Assembly (NCBI RefSeq): GCF_019059575.1
Contig: NW_024883006.1
Span: 88,474-152,473 of the forward strand
Source of the DNA: Amphibalanus amphitrite
Lineage: Eukaryota; Arthropoda; Thecostraca; Balanomorpha; Balanidae
DNA: 64,000 nucleotides
Reading direction: 5' to 3'
The first letter of the stretch is position 1; every line of letters starts with the position of its first letter. This document shows, one piece after another, positions 1 through 8,819 of the stretch. The notes under the pieces are model-generated. The model was not told the DNA's origin. It was given only the letters and a program-made list of their open reading frames with translations, and made no database searches. The translations under genes and the position numbers were made by a program.

Positions 1-240
1 GGCCGGCCGTCAGACACGGCACCTACCGTCTGCCGGGCGCCGGGTACCCCTGGTGGTCCCCGGGCCGGCACAGAGGCGGCACCTACCGTCTGCCGGGCGC
101 CGGGTACCCCTGGTGGTCCCCGGGCCGGCACAGAGGCGGCACCTACCGTCTGCCGGGCGCCGGGTACCCCTGGTGGTCCCCGGGCCGGCACAGAGGCGGC
201 ACCTACCGTCTGCTGGGCGCCGGGTACCCCTGGCCGGGAC
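1..240. repeat. 60-bp tandem repeat, 4 copies, built on the exon 6.14 donor
   Basis: Four head-to-tail units with a period of exactly 60 bp begin at positions 1, 61, 121 and 181. Each unit contains, on the minus strand, the end of exon 6.14 and its GTAGGT donor. The copy at 181-240 is the real exon end; the other three are downstream decoys with almost the same sequence. The array may continue beyond the window. Confidence 0.9.
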
Positions 241-330
241 AGAGCAGACAGAGCGCCGCCCCGCGCCGCCGCTCCACCCGCTTGAAGCGGAGGTCCCGCT
301 CCAGCTCCGGCGCCGAGGCCGCCAGGGGTT
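207..330 (-). CDS. Dscam: Dscam exon 6.14 (alternative, first half of Ig3)
   Basis: The exon is 124 nt, enters in phase 1 after CCGCAG and leaves in phase 2 before GTAGGT. It begins EPLAASAPEL and ends LCLLCPGQGYPAPSRR, with the first Ig3 cysteine in LLCPGQ. The end is odd: other variants finish in x-F-R, whereas this one has S-R-R and a split CG codon. Its donor is repeated three more times downstream. It could be a poorly used variant. Exons 6.13 and 6.14 are 60 nt apart. Confidence 0.8.
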
Positions 331-390
331 CTGCGGACCGCGCGCCGTCAGTTCCAAACGGCGGCACCGGCAGACGCCAGCGGCACCTAC

Positions 391-514
391 CTGAATGTGG
401 GCGGCGGCACGCCCTGCGCCGGGCAGCCTAGCGAGACAGCGCGGCCGGCGCGGTGCAGCTGCCGCTTCAGGTCGCGCTGCGAGGCGTCCCCGGGCGCCGC
501 CGCCGACACCGGCT
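391..514 (-). CDS. Dscam: Dscam exon 6.13 (alternative, first half of Ig3)
   Basis: The exon is 124 nt, phase 1 in and phase 2 out, with acceptor TGCAG and donor GTAGGT. It starts EPVSAAAPGD and ends VSLGCPAQGVPPPTFR, carrying the conserved cysteine 12 residues before the end. It is intact and fits the family in length and phase. Confidence 0.9.
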
Positions 515-528
515 CTGCACAGCGCGCC

Positions 529-700
529 GCCCGTCAGCGGACACAGCCCCAGGACAGCGGCACACCGCCCCAGGACCGCCGCGCACCGCCCGTCAGTGGA
601 CACAACCCCAGGACAGCGGCGGTCCGCCCCAGAACAGCGGCGCTCCGCCCGTCAGCGGACACAGCCCCAGGACAGCGGACACAGTCCCAGCCGATCACCG
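529..700. repeat. Tandem repeat between exons 6.12 and 6.13
   Basis: About three imperfect units, each with the phrase GACACAGCCCCAGGACAGCG or a close variant, fill the 198-nt gap between exons 6.12 and 6.13. No coding sequence is seen. Confidence 0.7.
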
Positions 701-712
701 CGCTCCGTCTAC

Positions 713-836
713 CTGAACGTCGGCGGCGGGAACGCCTGGCCGGCACAGGGCAGCGCCACGGACGAGCGCGCGGCCGCCGCCGTCCGGGACGTCTCCACGC
801 GCGAGTTACCCTGCGGAGCCGTGGCTGCCACCGGCT
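713..836 (-). CDS. Dscam: Dscam exon 6.12 (alternative, first half of Ig3)
   Basis: The exon is 124 nt with acceptor TTGCAG and donor GTAGAC. It starts EPVAATAPQGNSR and ends VALPCAGQAFPPPTFR. The cysteine and the terminal F-R are conserved. It is an intact variant. Confidence 0.9.
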
Positions 837-960
837 CTGCAAGACCGACGATCGGACTGAGGTGGGCCCGCACCGGCGACCGAGGCAGCTACTGACCTGA
901 GTGGTGGGATAGGGCACCCCGCTGCACCGAGCTACCGCCCTACTCGGGCCGGCCACCGAC

Positions 961-1084
961 CTGAACCTGGGCAGCGGGTAGGCCTGTGCGGGACAGGCCA
1001 GGCTGAGCTGCGCGGCCGCCCGGCGCGTCACGTGACCGAACTGGGACACCTCCTGGACCTGCGGCCGGCCGGCGGCCACCGGCT
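961..1084 (-). CDS. Dscam: Dscam exon 6.11 (alternative, first half of Ig3)
   Basis: The exon is 124 nt with acceptor CCCCAG and donor GTCGGT. It starts EPVAAGRPQVQEVSQF and ends LSLACPAQAYPLPRFR. Its first half is nearly identical to exon 6.10, 50 nt upstream in gene order, which points to a recent tandem duplication. Confidence 0.92.
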
Positions 1085-1134
1085 CTGGGGGCGCCGGCGG
1101 CCCGTCAGTGCGCGCCCTCACACACCGAGCCTAC

Positions 1135-1258
1135 CTGAACGTCGGCACGGGGAACGCCTGTCCCGGACAGGGCAGACTGAGCGCGCCGGCCGCCCGGCGC
1201 GTCATCTGCCCCAGCTGAGAGAGCTCCTGCACCTGCGGCCGGCCGGCGGCCACCGGCT
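1135..1258 (-). CDS. Dscam: Dscam exon 6.10 (alternative, first half of Ig3)
   Basis: The exon is 124 nt with acceptor TCGCAG and donor GTAGGC. It starts EPVAAGRPQVQELSQL and ends LSLPCPGQAFPVPTFR. It is the closest relative of 6.11 among the copies in view. Confidence 0.92.
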
Positions 1259-1309
1259 CTGCGAACGGCGCACCGGTCAGCCCCCGACCGGCCGGCCCGA
1301 GCAGCCTAC

Positions 1310-1427
1310 CTGAACGCGGGCAGCGGGTACGCCTGGCTGGGGCAGAGCAGCGACAGCTGCCCACCCGCCGTCTGGTGGTGCGCGTTGGCCAGCAGCATGG
1401 CAGAGGGCGCCGCCGCCGCCACCGGCT
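1310..1427 (-). CDS. Dscam: Dscam exon 6.9 (alternative, 118-nt subfamily)
   Basis: The exon is 118 nt, two codons shorter than the usual 124 but with the same phases. It starts EPVAAAAPSAMLLANA and ends LSLLCPSQAYPLPAFR. It belongs to a subfamily of four adjacent copies (6.6 to 6.9) that share length and the LLCPSQAYPLP core. Confidence 0.93.
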
Positions 1428-1495
1428 CTGCGGAACAGCGCCGACCGACCCGACCTGACGCTCGGACCCCTACATGGACTCCGCGCAGAGCCTAC

Positions 1496-1613
1496 CTGAA
1501 CCTGGGCAGAGGGTACGCCTGGCTGGGACAGAGCAGAGAGAGCGGCCGGCCGGCCGTCTGCCGGTAGGCGTCTGGCAGCGACATGATGCTGGGCGCGGCG
1601 GCCGTCACCGGCT
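1496..1613 (-). CDS. Dscam: Dscam exon 6.8 (alternative, 118-nt subfamily)
   Basis: The exon is 118 nt with acceptor TCGCAG and donor GTAGGC. It starts EPVTAAAPSIMSLPDAY and ends LSLLCPSQAYPLPRFR. Its 3' end is almost the same, including flanking bases, as those of 6.6 and 6.7. Confidence 0.93.
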
Positions 1614-1686
1614 CTGCGAACGGCCACTCGCGTCACCCACTGACCTGACCCGACCGGGAGCTGACCTGACCTGGCGCAGAGCCTAC

Positions 1687-1804
1687 CTGAACCTGGGGAG
1701 CGGGTACGCCTGGCTGGGGCAGAGCAGCGCCGCGGCCTGCGCCGCCGTCCGCTGGTGCGCGTTGGGCAGGGACATGGCCGACGGCGCCGTGGCCGCCACC
1801 GGCT
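1687..1804 (-). CDS. Dscam: Dscam exon 6.7 (alternative, 118-nt subfamily)
   Basis: The exon is 118 nt. It starts EPVAATAPSAMSLPNAH and ends AALLCPSQAYPLPRFR. It lies 61 nt downstream of exon 6.6 and 73 nt upstream of exon 6.8 in gene order. It is intact. Confidence 0.93.
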
Positions 1805-1865
1805 CTGCGGGGCCACGGCCACTCCGGTCAGACACCGACCTGACCTGAGCCGGCGGGGAGCCTAC

Positions 1866-1983
1866 CTGAACCTGGGCAGAGGGTACGCCTGGCTGGGGCA
1901 GAGCAGAGAGAGCGGCCGGCCCGCCTGCTGGTGGTACGCGTCCAGCAGCGGTACGGCGGACGGCGCGGACGCCGAGACCGGCT
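1866..1983 (-). CDS. Dscam: Dscam exon 6.6 (alternative, 118-nt subfamily)
   Basis: The exon is 118 nt with acceptor CCACAG and donor GTAGGC. It starts EPVSASAPSAVPLLDAY and ends LSLLCPSQAYPLPRFR. It is the first member, in gene order, of the four-copy short subfamily. Confidence 0.93.
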
Positions 1984-2049
1984 CTGTGGGCGCAGGGGAC
2001 AGACTCACCGTCACTGGCCGCGGTGGGGACGGGGGCGGAGACAGCCTAC

Positions 2050-2170
2050 CTGAACGTCGGAACCGGGGCCGCCTGGCCGGGACACAGCATGGCGACGGCG
2101 GCGCGGCGGGCGCGCGTCAGGTGCAGCTGAGAGACCTCGCCGAGCTGCGGCGCCGACGCGGCCACCGGCT
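2050..2170 (-). CDS. Dscam: Dscam exon 6.5 (alternative, first half of Ig3)
   Basis: The exon is 121 nt with acceptor GCGCAG and donor GTAGGC. It starts EPVAASAPQLGEVSQL and ends VAMLCPGQAAPVPTFR. Its length is intermediate between the 118- and 124-nt groups. Confidence 0.92.
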
Positions 2171-2509
2171 CTGCGCCGGCCGGGTGGGCCGTCAGTCGGT
2201 GGAGGAGTGGTCCGGCCGGCCCGCCGCGCCGTCCCCCGCCGGGCGGCGCCACCCAGCGCCCCGCCCCGGCTGTCCGGTCCGGACCGAAATGGACCGCGGT
2301 GGTGCCCTCAGCTCTCGGGATGTCGCACTTGTCAGCCGACGGTCGGTCGGAATCAGCAAATGGACATGCGGACGTGTACCGAGCCAGTGAATGGCACCGC
2401 CGTGAGCCGGTTCAGTTGCCGAACTAGCTCCCAGACGGCAATCAATCACCATAGAGTTACCTACCTGCCTCGTTGGTGTGTGAGGGTACGACTACCTACG
2501 CCCGCCTAC
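2171..2509 (-). other. Intron spacer between exons 6.4 and 6.5
   Basis: This is 339 nt of spacer within the exon 6 cluster. I see no exon with the Ig3 cysteine motif and no repeat. Selector or docking elements could lie here but cannot be recognised by eye. Confidence 0.5.
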
Positions 2510-2633
2510 CTGAAGTGCGGCGGCGGGGCGGCCTGGCCGGGGCAGAGCAGCGTGACGGGCGCCGAGCGGCGGCCCTCCACCAGACTGAGACGGGCTACAG
2601 CGTTCACCTGGGGCCGGCCCGAGCTGACGGGTG
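2510..2633 (-). CDS. Dscam: Dscam exon 6.4 (alternative, first half of Ig3)
   Basis: The exon is 124 nt with acceptor CCGCAG and donor GTAGGC. It starts APVSSGRPQVNAVARL, the only copy in view with A instead of E from the split first codon (G|CA). It ends VTLLCPGQAAPPPHFR and is intact. Confidence 0.92.
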
Positions 2634-2781
2634 CTGCGGCGGCCGCGGGACCCGTCAGGGAGTGGGGGCCGCGGGACGGACCCACCGCCCGGCGGGAGGA
2701 GTACCGGGCCGTCCGGCCGACAGCCGCCGCCACTTACCCGACTCGCTGGCTGAACCCGAGCCCCGCCCGACCAGTACCTAC

Positions 2782-2905
2782 CGGAACAGGGGCGGCGGCG
2801 CCGCCTGGCCCGGACAGAGCAGGCTCACCGCCGTCACCGCCCTGCCGGCCGCCAGGCTGGTACGCTCCGACAGCGCCAGCCGCGGCGGCGCCGCCGACAC
2901 CGGCT
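2782..2905 (-). CDS. Dscam: Dscam exon 6.3 (alternative, first half of Ig3)
   Basis: The exon is 124 nt with acceptor CCGCAG and donor GTAGGT, ending in a split CG codon. It starts EPVSAAPPRLALSERT and ends VSLLCPGQAAPPPLFR. It is separated from exon 6.2 by only 34 nt, too short for a functional intron. Confidence 0.92.
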
Positions 2906-2939
2906 CTGCGGCGGAACGCAACGTGACAGCGCCACCTAC

Positions 2940-3063
2940 CGAAAGGCGGGCACCGGCCGGCCCTGGCCCGGGCAGAGCAGCGTGGCCGGTCGGCCGCGCC
3001 GGCCCACCGCCTTGTTCAGCTGCGCCGAGACGGTGACCTGGGGAGGAGCGGCCGACACCGGCT
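2940..3063 (-). CDS. Dscam: Dscam exon 6.2 (alternative, first half of Ig3)
   Basis: The exon is 124 nt with acceptor CCGCAG and donor GTAGGT. It starts EPVSAAPPQVTVSAQL and ends ATLLCPGQGRPVPAFR. Its N-terminal part is closest to exon 6.3. Confidence 0.92.
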
Positions 3064-3209
3064 CTGCGGACGACCGGCGGCGCCTCAGTGGCCGGGACAG
3101 GGCCGCTCCCTGTTGCCGGGATAGGGCCCCTGCTGCCGACCCGACCCACCTCGACACCACTGCGGACGTTCCGTCACCGGACAGATCGCTCTGCCGAGCC
3201 GAGCTACCG

Positions 3210-3400
3210 ATGCCGTCCCGCGCTGACCTGACTCGGGCGGTCGCTGCTCTGACCTGACCTTGAGCGGGGGCTGATCTGACCTCGGCGGGGGCGGGGGCTG
3301 CTCTGACCTGACCTTAAGCGGTGGCTGACCTGACCTAGGGTCGGGGGGCTGTGCTGACCTGACCTCGGCCGGGGCGGGGGCTGCTCTGACCTGAACTCGG
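3210..3400. repeat. Tandem repeat built on the exon 6.1 donor
   Basis: About six to seven degenerate units of roughly 25-50 bp each carry, on the minus strand, a GGTCAG donor-like core within a GC-rich context resembling the end of exon 6.1. The true exon end is at 3391. The other units lie in the intron downstream of it and present decoy 5' splice sites. Confidence 0.75.
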
Positions 3401-3517
3401 GCGGGGGCGCCGCCTGGGCCGCGCAGAACAGCGCCAGGCCGCGGCCAGACCGGAACGTCACCCCCTGAGTCGTCTGGGAGGCGGACGGGAACGCGGGCGC
3501 CGAGCTGCTCACCGGCT
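3391..3517 (-). CDS. Dscam: Dscam exon 6.1 (first copy of the exon 6 cluster)
   Basis: The exon is 127 nt, one codon longer than most, with acceptor CGGCAG and donor GTCAGA. It starts EPVSSSAPAFPSASQT and ends LALFCAAQAAPPPEFR. No other same-strand copy is visible between it and exon 5, so it is taken as the first variant. Its donor is copied repeatedly just downstream (3210-3390). Confidence 0.9.
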
Positions 3518-4069
3518 CTGCCGACCGACAGCGGCGCGTCAGCGGCCAGAAATCCGGCACGGCACTCCGCACGGCACTGCTGCTAGCGCTACGGGGTCTG
3601 TCTGGAGACGGATACAGGAGCCACCGGCGCCGGACGCGCGGGTGCCAGCCCGGTCAAAAGGCTCGGCGGAGGCGGGCCGCGGCGCCGGTCTGCTCCGGCC
3701 TGTTGTCAGGCGGCCGCCGACGGAGGCTCAGCCGGGACCCGGATGGCGCAGCAGTCCACATGTGTCAGTATGGTGTCAGTATGGCGACTGATAATGGAGA
3801 ACGCATTGACTATGTTATGCCAAAGTAAATGCATGAATCAGTCCTGTCAGTGAACTCCGGGCACAGATGGCGCTACCTCCGCGGCCGGCCCCTAGCAGGG
3901 GTGCGGTCGGGGCGCCCTCTAGGGACATCCTACCACAACCGGACAACGCACGACCGACTGGGCTCCGCAGCACGCTTTCTCAATGCTGGCAATGAGAACG
4001 ATACCGATCTGGCAGTCTCTCAGCGGTGTGTGTGGGACGGCTGGGTCCGGCCCGCCTCTGGCCGCCCAG
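3518..4069 (-). other. Intron 5, proximal part
   Basis: This is non-coding sequence between exon 6.1 and the inverted exon-6-like copy. No repeat or exon is seen. In other arthropods the intron between exon 5 and the exon 6 cluster holds the docking site for competing RNA pairing; no such site can be assigned here by eye. Confidence 0.5.
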
Positions 4070-4199
4070 AGGCGGTCGGTGCGGCCGCAGATGGGCAGAC
4101 GGACCGGCCGGGCGGAGCGCTGGGCTGGCGCGGAGACAGGCGGCGGCGGCGGCGGCGGCCGGCGGCCCGACAGCAGGGGTACCCTATCCCAACATTCAG
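4070..4199 (+). pseudogene. Inverted exon-6-like copy (probable dead exon)
   Basis: On the strand opposite to the Dscam exons there is a 130-nt segment with acceptor GCCCAG, donor GTAGGC and exactly the exon 6 phases. It starts EAVGAAADGQTD and ends RQQGYPIPTFR, and the last seven residues match the exon 6 end. The cysteine expected in L-C-P-G-Q is lost (A-A-R-Q-Q there), and a run of CGG codons codes seven arginines in the middle. It is most likely an inverted, decayed duplicate that cannot be used by the Dscam transcript. Chance similarity of a short GC-rich stretch is possible, but phase, length and both splice sites agree. Confidence 0.5.
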
Positions 4200-5059
4200 G
4201 TAGGCTCCTCGCGCACACAACACAACACACCGCGCGCAGACTTTACTTTCAGAGGCAAACAGTGCAAGGCGAGCAGACGTTACCGTTACGTTAAACCGAC
4301 ACGCGCAACAGAGGGCGTTACGGAACACGCTACATTTCAACATTTGACATATCCATTAATCATATGCAAAGGCTGAAACTGGCCCAGAAGACTGAGTCGA
4401 TCACCGGAAGGGCGTTAACCCAAAACCGCATTACAGCCAAATGAACTATTCAGGAGCCGGCAGGGCCCGTCATGATACAGTCAGAGAGCGCGTCGTGCCG
4501 GCCGTGTCAATACTAACGACATAACGATAATGAGTCGAACAGGCCGACCGAGGTACGCCGACCGCAGACGGCCGCTCGGCCGGCGGCACAAAGAAACAAT
4601 GGCGCCGCCCACCGAGCGGCCGCCGGCGGACGACTTAACCCCGCGACCGGCGGCGACCGCCGCAGAGAGCCGGTGAAATAGTGACCAGAGGTCCCTGCAG
4701 AGAGCCCGACAGAGACCCCCACCGACGCAGAGAGCCGGGAAATAGTGACCAGAGGTCCCTGCAGAGACCCCCACCGACGCAGAGAGCTGGGAAGTGGGGA
4801 CTGACCAGAGGTCCCCACAGAGACCTCCACCCCCACACAGTCCCGGCAAATTTATCTACAGATGACTGTTTGGAGAGTACGACGTCGAGCTTTAGATGAG
4901 ATTGACGTTCGCGCAGTTACGATGGTCTCCGTGGCGGTCTCCCTGGTCCCTGTACCGGTCTCCCTGGTCTCTGTGCCGGTCTCTCTGTCTCTGTGGCGGC
5001 CGCTGCCGGTCTCGGACGGCCCGGGGTGCCCGGGCGGCCGCTGCCAGTCTCAGACTCAC
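4200..5059 (-). other. Intron 5, distal part
   Basis: This is non-coding. About three copies of a 50-bp unit containing GACCAGAGGTCCC (about 4676-4840) and a short CCGGTCTCCCTGGTCTC repeat (about 4920-4995) are present. No exon is seen. Confidence 0.6.
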
Positions 5060-5209
5060 CTGAGACGACGAGTCGGCCCTCGGTGGCGCTGAGGCGCGTC
5101 TCGCCCGTCAGCCGGTGCACGGTGCGGCAGCGGAACGACTTGAGGCCGTCCTCGGGCGTCACGTCGCGGATGTGCAGCTCGCCAGACGGCAGCACCAGGT
5201 ACTTGCCGT
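5060..5209 (-). CDS. Dscam: Dscam exon 5 (constant, second half of Ig2)
   Basis: The exon is 150 nt, phase 1 in and phase 1 out, with acceptor CGTCAG and donor GTGAGT. Joined to any exon 4 it reads D-GKYLVLPSGELHIRDVTPED, then the Ig2 cysteine in FRCRTVHRLTGE and SATEGRLVVS. This is among the most conserved parts of arthropod Dscam, and it identified the gene. It links the exon 4 cluster (higher coordinates) to the exon 6 cluster (lower coordinates), as in Drosophila and Daphnia. It is present once and intact. Confidence 0.97.
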
Positions 5210-8200
5210 CTGACGACACGCGCCGCGGGCGGAGGTCACACACGGCCGACGGGGTGTATAGCGGGACACAGGGGTCATCAGGGGGTTACATAGGGGCCAT
5301 GTAGGACTGCCGAGAGTTGGGTCTGTAGGACAGGTTGGTGAGATTATCCCAAAAGGAATTAACAAGCATGGAGATTCAAGAACGGATTTTTTTACGCTAT
5401 ATTAACCCAAAAATTAATGTAGCAACGACACAAAAATACCAGAACAGTTGTGTCTTACGGAAACTGTCAGCGCCTGCCCGCTCAGCCGAGCCATTGGCCG
5501 CTGCCGCTGTCGCCAACTATGGGAGTCGCGAGTCGTTACATTAGAGAGGGGCGTCAGATGCCAGTCAGAGTAGTGAGGGGGAGGCGACCAGTACAGGGGC
5601 GGAGCGCCGCGGACGCATCACGCCGATCGATAGATCGATTCCAGCCGTCACAGGGACAGACGACAGCGGTTTAATGGGAATCCTGACCCTGCATCGAGAG
5701 AATTTCCTCAGTAATAAAACCGCAACGCGTCTGAGAAGGCAGCTCGTAAAAATGGAGGGGAGATACCGACTAGGGGATTGTGACTATAACGCCACCCAAA
5801 AGGGGACTCGTCAATTTGGCTCAATGCTCTCCCGCCCAGCTATCTGACTGGGCATTGGGGGCCGAGCGGTAGGCGGAGCGGGAGGGCGTCACGCGGCGTT
5901 TCGTGACGACTCCAGTTCAGGTGTCAACTGGGGCCGGCTTTTGTCGCTAACTATGGGAACGCCCGGTGGCCGGCGCCGGGTCCACCACACAATCGGACCG
6001 AGAGGGTCATTACCGCGCGCGGAGACGTTTTTACGGGAAGCCGCGCGGGAGGCGTGGGAGTATCGGCAGGAGGCGGGTCCGTGGGGAGGAGGGAGTCCAT
6101 GGGGAGGAGGGGAGGGCTGCTGGGAGCAGGGTCGGGTACACAGACACGCAGACACATCCCGCGACAGAGGAGAGTCGACCAACAGCCGATTAGCCGATCA
6201 AGCTCGACCGAATGGTCTCAGTTTCAACACCTCCGTGTTACTTTGAAAGCAGTCGAGCTCAGGCGGCTATCTGGCTGTTCAGTCGACTCTCCCTCAGCGC
6301 GAGCAGGTGATGTTCATCTGCGCACCGCCCGCCTGGCTCTGAACGGGAACGGTCCGGGTCGGGCCGCGGCCCACTGAGAGCCCTGGCCGTACCGAGCCGG
6401 AGCGCCGCCTCAGAGGCGGGTCCCCGGCCGGACACGGGCTGTGACCGAGGCCACAATACCGCCGCCCCTCAATGTCAGTTACACTAAGGAGCGGCGCGGA
6501 CCGATAGTATCCAGAGCGAGGCGGGCGACGCGGAAACAAGCGTTACCGTTACGGTATATCAGACAAAGCGAATTCATCCGTGACCACCGCAAAACGCTAG
6601 CTGCGCGTGGCCGGCGGTAAAACGATACAGTACAATCGCGAGCAGCGACCAGTGAAGATAAAACCATCAGCAGCTACGCTATGCCGGCCGAGCGTTACGT
6701 TATCACCAACTAATGAGCTACGGTACGCTGTAATAATGGAGTTACGCTACTCTGTATTTATTCAACTTCATGTGACGTTACGTTAAGATTGTTGACAGCT
6801 AGGTGGTCACCGGCAATTACGCGCGAGCCGCGCCACTTAAACACAAACACCGCGCGCGGGCAAACACAAACAGGGGGCCGTCAGTCAGCGGGCAGATGTT
6901 TGTATGGAGATGTTTGTCACATTGACCGGACGGAGCGGCGACCTCCGGCGACCCCAGGCCCGGCCGGAGCGGCGACCCCCGGCGGCCCCAGGACCGGCCG
7001 ACACAAAGGCCGGTCCCGGAAGGAGGACGGCGAGTGCCGAGCATGTCTCTCTCTCTCTCTCCAGGCGCCCGCCGTCAGCGTGTCGGCGCCCCCTCCGGCC
7101 GACCACGCCCGTCCTCAGCCAGAGGACACGACTTCAGCGCCCGGAGCGCGCGGGCCGACGCGCTCATCGATCCGCGCGCCGGCCACCAGGTGGGGTGCGT
7201 TCCGCCGCGCCGGCCTCGACGCCACTCCGACGGGTGAGTCAGCCACGCGCCCGGCGCGAGCGTCGACCCGGCCTCGTCGGCGGCGGCGACCGGCGGCACG
7301 CACAGCGCCGCCGACCGACCGACGACCGACGAGCGGCGGCCGGTCTCTCTCTCCGCCCGCCGCGGCAGCGCACACAGAGCGCTCAATAGTTGACACCATC
7401 CCGAGAGGGACTGAACTCTGCGGGCGTCCCGCCGACCCTGTCGACAGCTGCGGGGGCGACCCGGCCAGGCTGGCGCCCGGCTCTGCGGCCGCGGCCCAGC
7501 CACCAGTGCTGCAGCGGCGGCAGAAAAACGCCGGCCGCTCCCCAGTGGCGCCCGTCTTGCCGGCCCGGTGTGACGCCCATCGTCGTCACGTGACGGGCGG
7601 CACGTGACTCCAGGCCAGGCGATTCACCAGCTGAGCTACGGCTGACGCCCAGCTGAGCTCCAGCTGAGCTCCAGCTGAGCTGCGGCTGAACTCATGACTG
7701 AGCTGCGGCCGAGCTTCGGCCGAGCTCGGGCAGTCAGAGGCGGAGAGGGAGCCTGTCAGCGATGAGTCACCCGGCCAGCCCGAGGCTGTGGATGAGGACC
7801 TAATGACAGCCGGCCGGACCCGGTGGCCACATAGAGCGGACAGAGAACGTCCTCCCACCAGCCGCCGTCGACCGACCGACCGGCGGGGGGGGGGGCACCC
7901 CAGTTCCCACGCTCGCAGTCAGACGGGTCGGCGCCGCCCCTCTCCGGGCGGGCGGCCGTGATCCTGAGGCGCCGGCCGTGATCCTGAGGCGCCGGCCGTG
8001 ACACAAGCAGTGCGGAGCCGCTGACGGCCCGGTTGGCGAAGGAGACAGAAGGTCAGCTGCGTCACCGGCGGCTGAGTCGCCGCGGTGCGTCACCGGGCGG
8101 CGATACGACGGCGAACGGAGAGGACGCGTCATATGACAGAGAGGAAGGAGATGCGTCATATGGCAGGATAGAGCGAGGCATACGACAGGACAGGACGAGT

Positions 8201-8449
8201 CATGTGACAGACCAGGACAAGTCGTAGGATATGGTGAGTCATTTGAGACACGGATGAAGCACATTTTATGACAGGCGAAGGAGCTGGAGGAATGAACTAT
8301 ATAAAGCACGAAGCTTTAGATCAAAGGTTAGACAGGAAGCGGAGGCTCGGAAACGTTCGATACGTTGAGCTGTGGTTTGCAGCCACGTTCTGAAGAGGCG
8401 CGGGGTGGTGGTGGTGTCTAGGGTAGCTGCTGCCGTCCCTAGGCCGTAC
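5210..8449 (-). other. Intron 4 between the exon 4 cluster and exon 5
   Basis: This is 3.2 kb without recognisable exons. It holds short repeats: a CT run near 7044-7060, AGCTGAGCT-type repeats at about 7625-7730, three copies of a GGCGCCGGCCGTGATCCTGA unit around 7960-8005, and degenerate GTCATATGACAG-type repeats at about 8125-8230. Long open frames here are GC-rich shadows without family motifs. Confidence 0.6.
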
Positions 8450-8611
8450 CATAGTCGGACGAGGGGAAGAACGCGGAGCCGTCGCTGGCCTCCCAGGACT
8501 GCACCGACACCAGGTCGGACACGTGGCTCGGCAGCACGCACTTGAGCGAGGCGGCGTTCCCGCGGATCACAAACTCGTCCAGGATCCTGGTCTCGTAGCT
8601 CTGCTGCACGG
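8450..8611 (-). CDS. Dscam: Dscam exon 4.15 (alternative, first half of Ig2)
   Basis: The exon is 162 nt, phase 1 in and phase 1 out, with acceptor TTTCAG and donor GTACGG. It starts AVQQSYETRILDEFVIRGN, has the Ig2 cysteine in LKCVLPSHVSD and tryptophan in VQSWEASDG, and ends FFPSSDY. It is the last copy before exon 5 in gene order. Confidence 0.95.
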
Positions 8612-8657
8612 CTGAAACAGACGGCGGGCGCCGGCGTCACCGCCGGCCGCCACGTAC

Positions 8658-8819
8658 CCGACCGCTCCGAGGCGAAGTGCGTGGCGCCGCCGGCCTCGGT
8701 CCACGCCTGCACGCTGACAAAGTCGGCCACGAAGCTGGGAATCACGCAGGAGAGCACGCCGCTGTTGCCGGCGATGACGTGCGCCGTGTTGACGTCCGTC
8801 TGGTACGGCTGCGACACCA
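8658..8819 (-). CDS. Dscam: Dscam exon 4.14 (alternative, first half of Ig2)
   Basis: The exon is 162 nt with acceptor CGGCAG and donor GTACGT. It starts VVSQPYQTDVNTAHVIAGN, has LSCVIPSFVADF and VQAWTEAGG, and ends THFASERS instead of the usual Y at the exon end. The gap to 4.15 is 46 nt. Confidence 0.95.

Noticed and set aside
10..603. Long GC-rich open frames at the start of the window (197 and 195 codons, minus)
   Set aside because: They run through introns and exon 6 copies in the wrong register; the real coding units are the 118-127 nt exons.
7578..7650. tRNA-like start on the minus strand (TAGCTCAGCTGG, an A-box match)
   Set aside because: There is no B-box GGTTCGA at the right distance and no cloverleaf; it sits in an AGCTGAGCT simple repeat.
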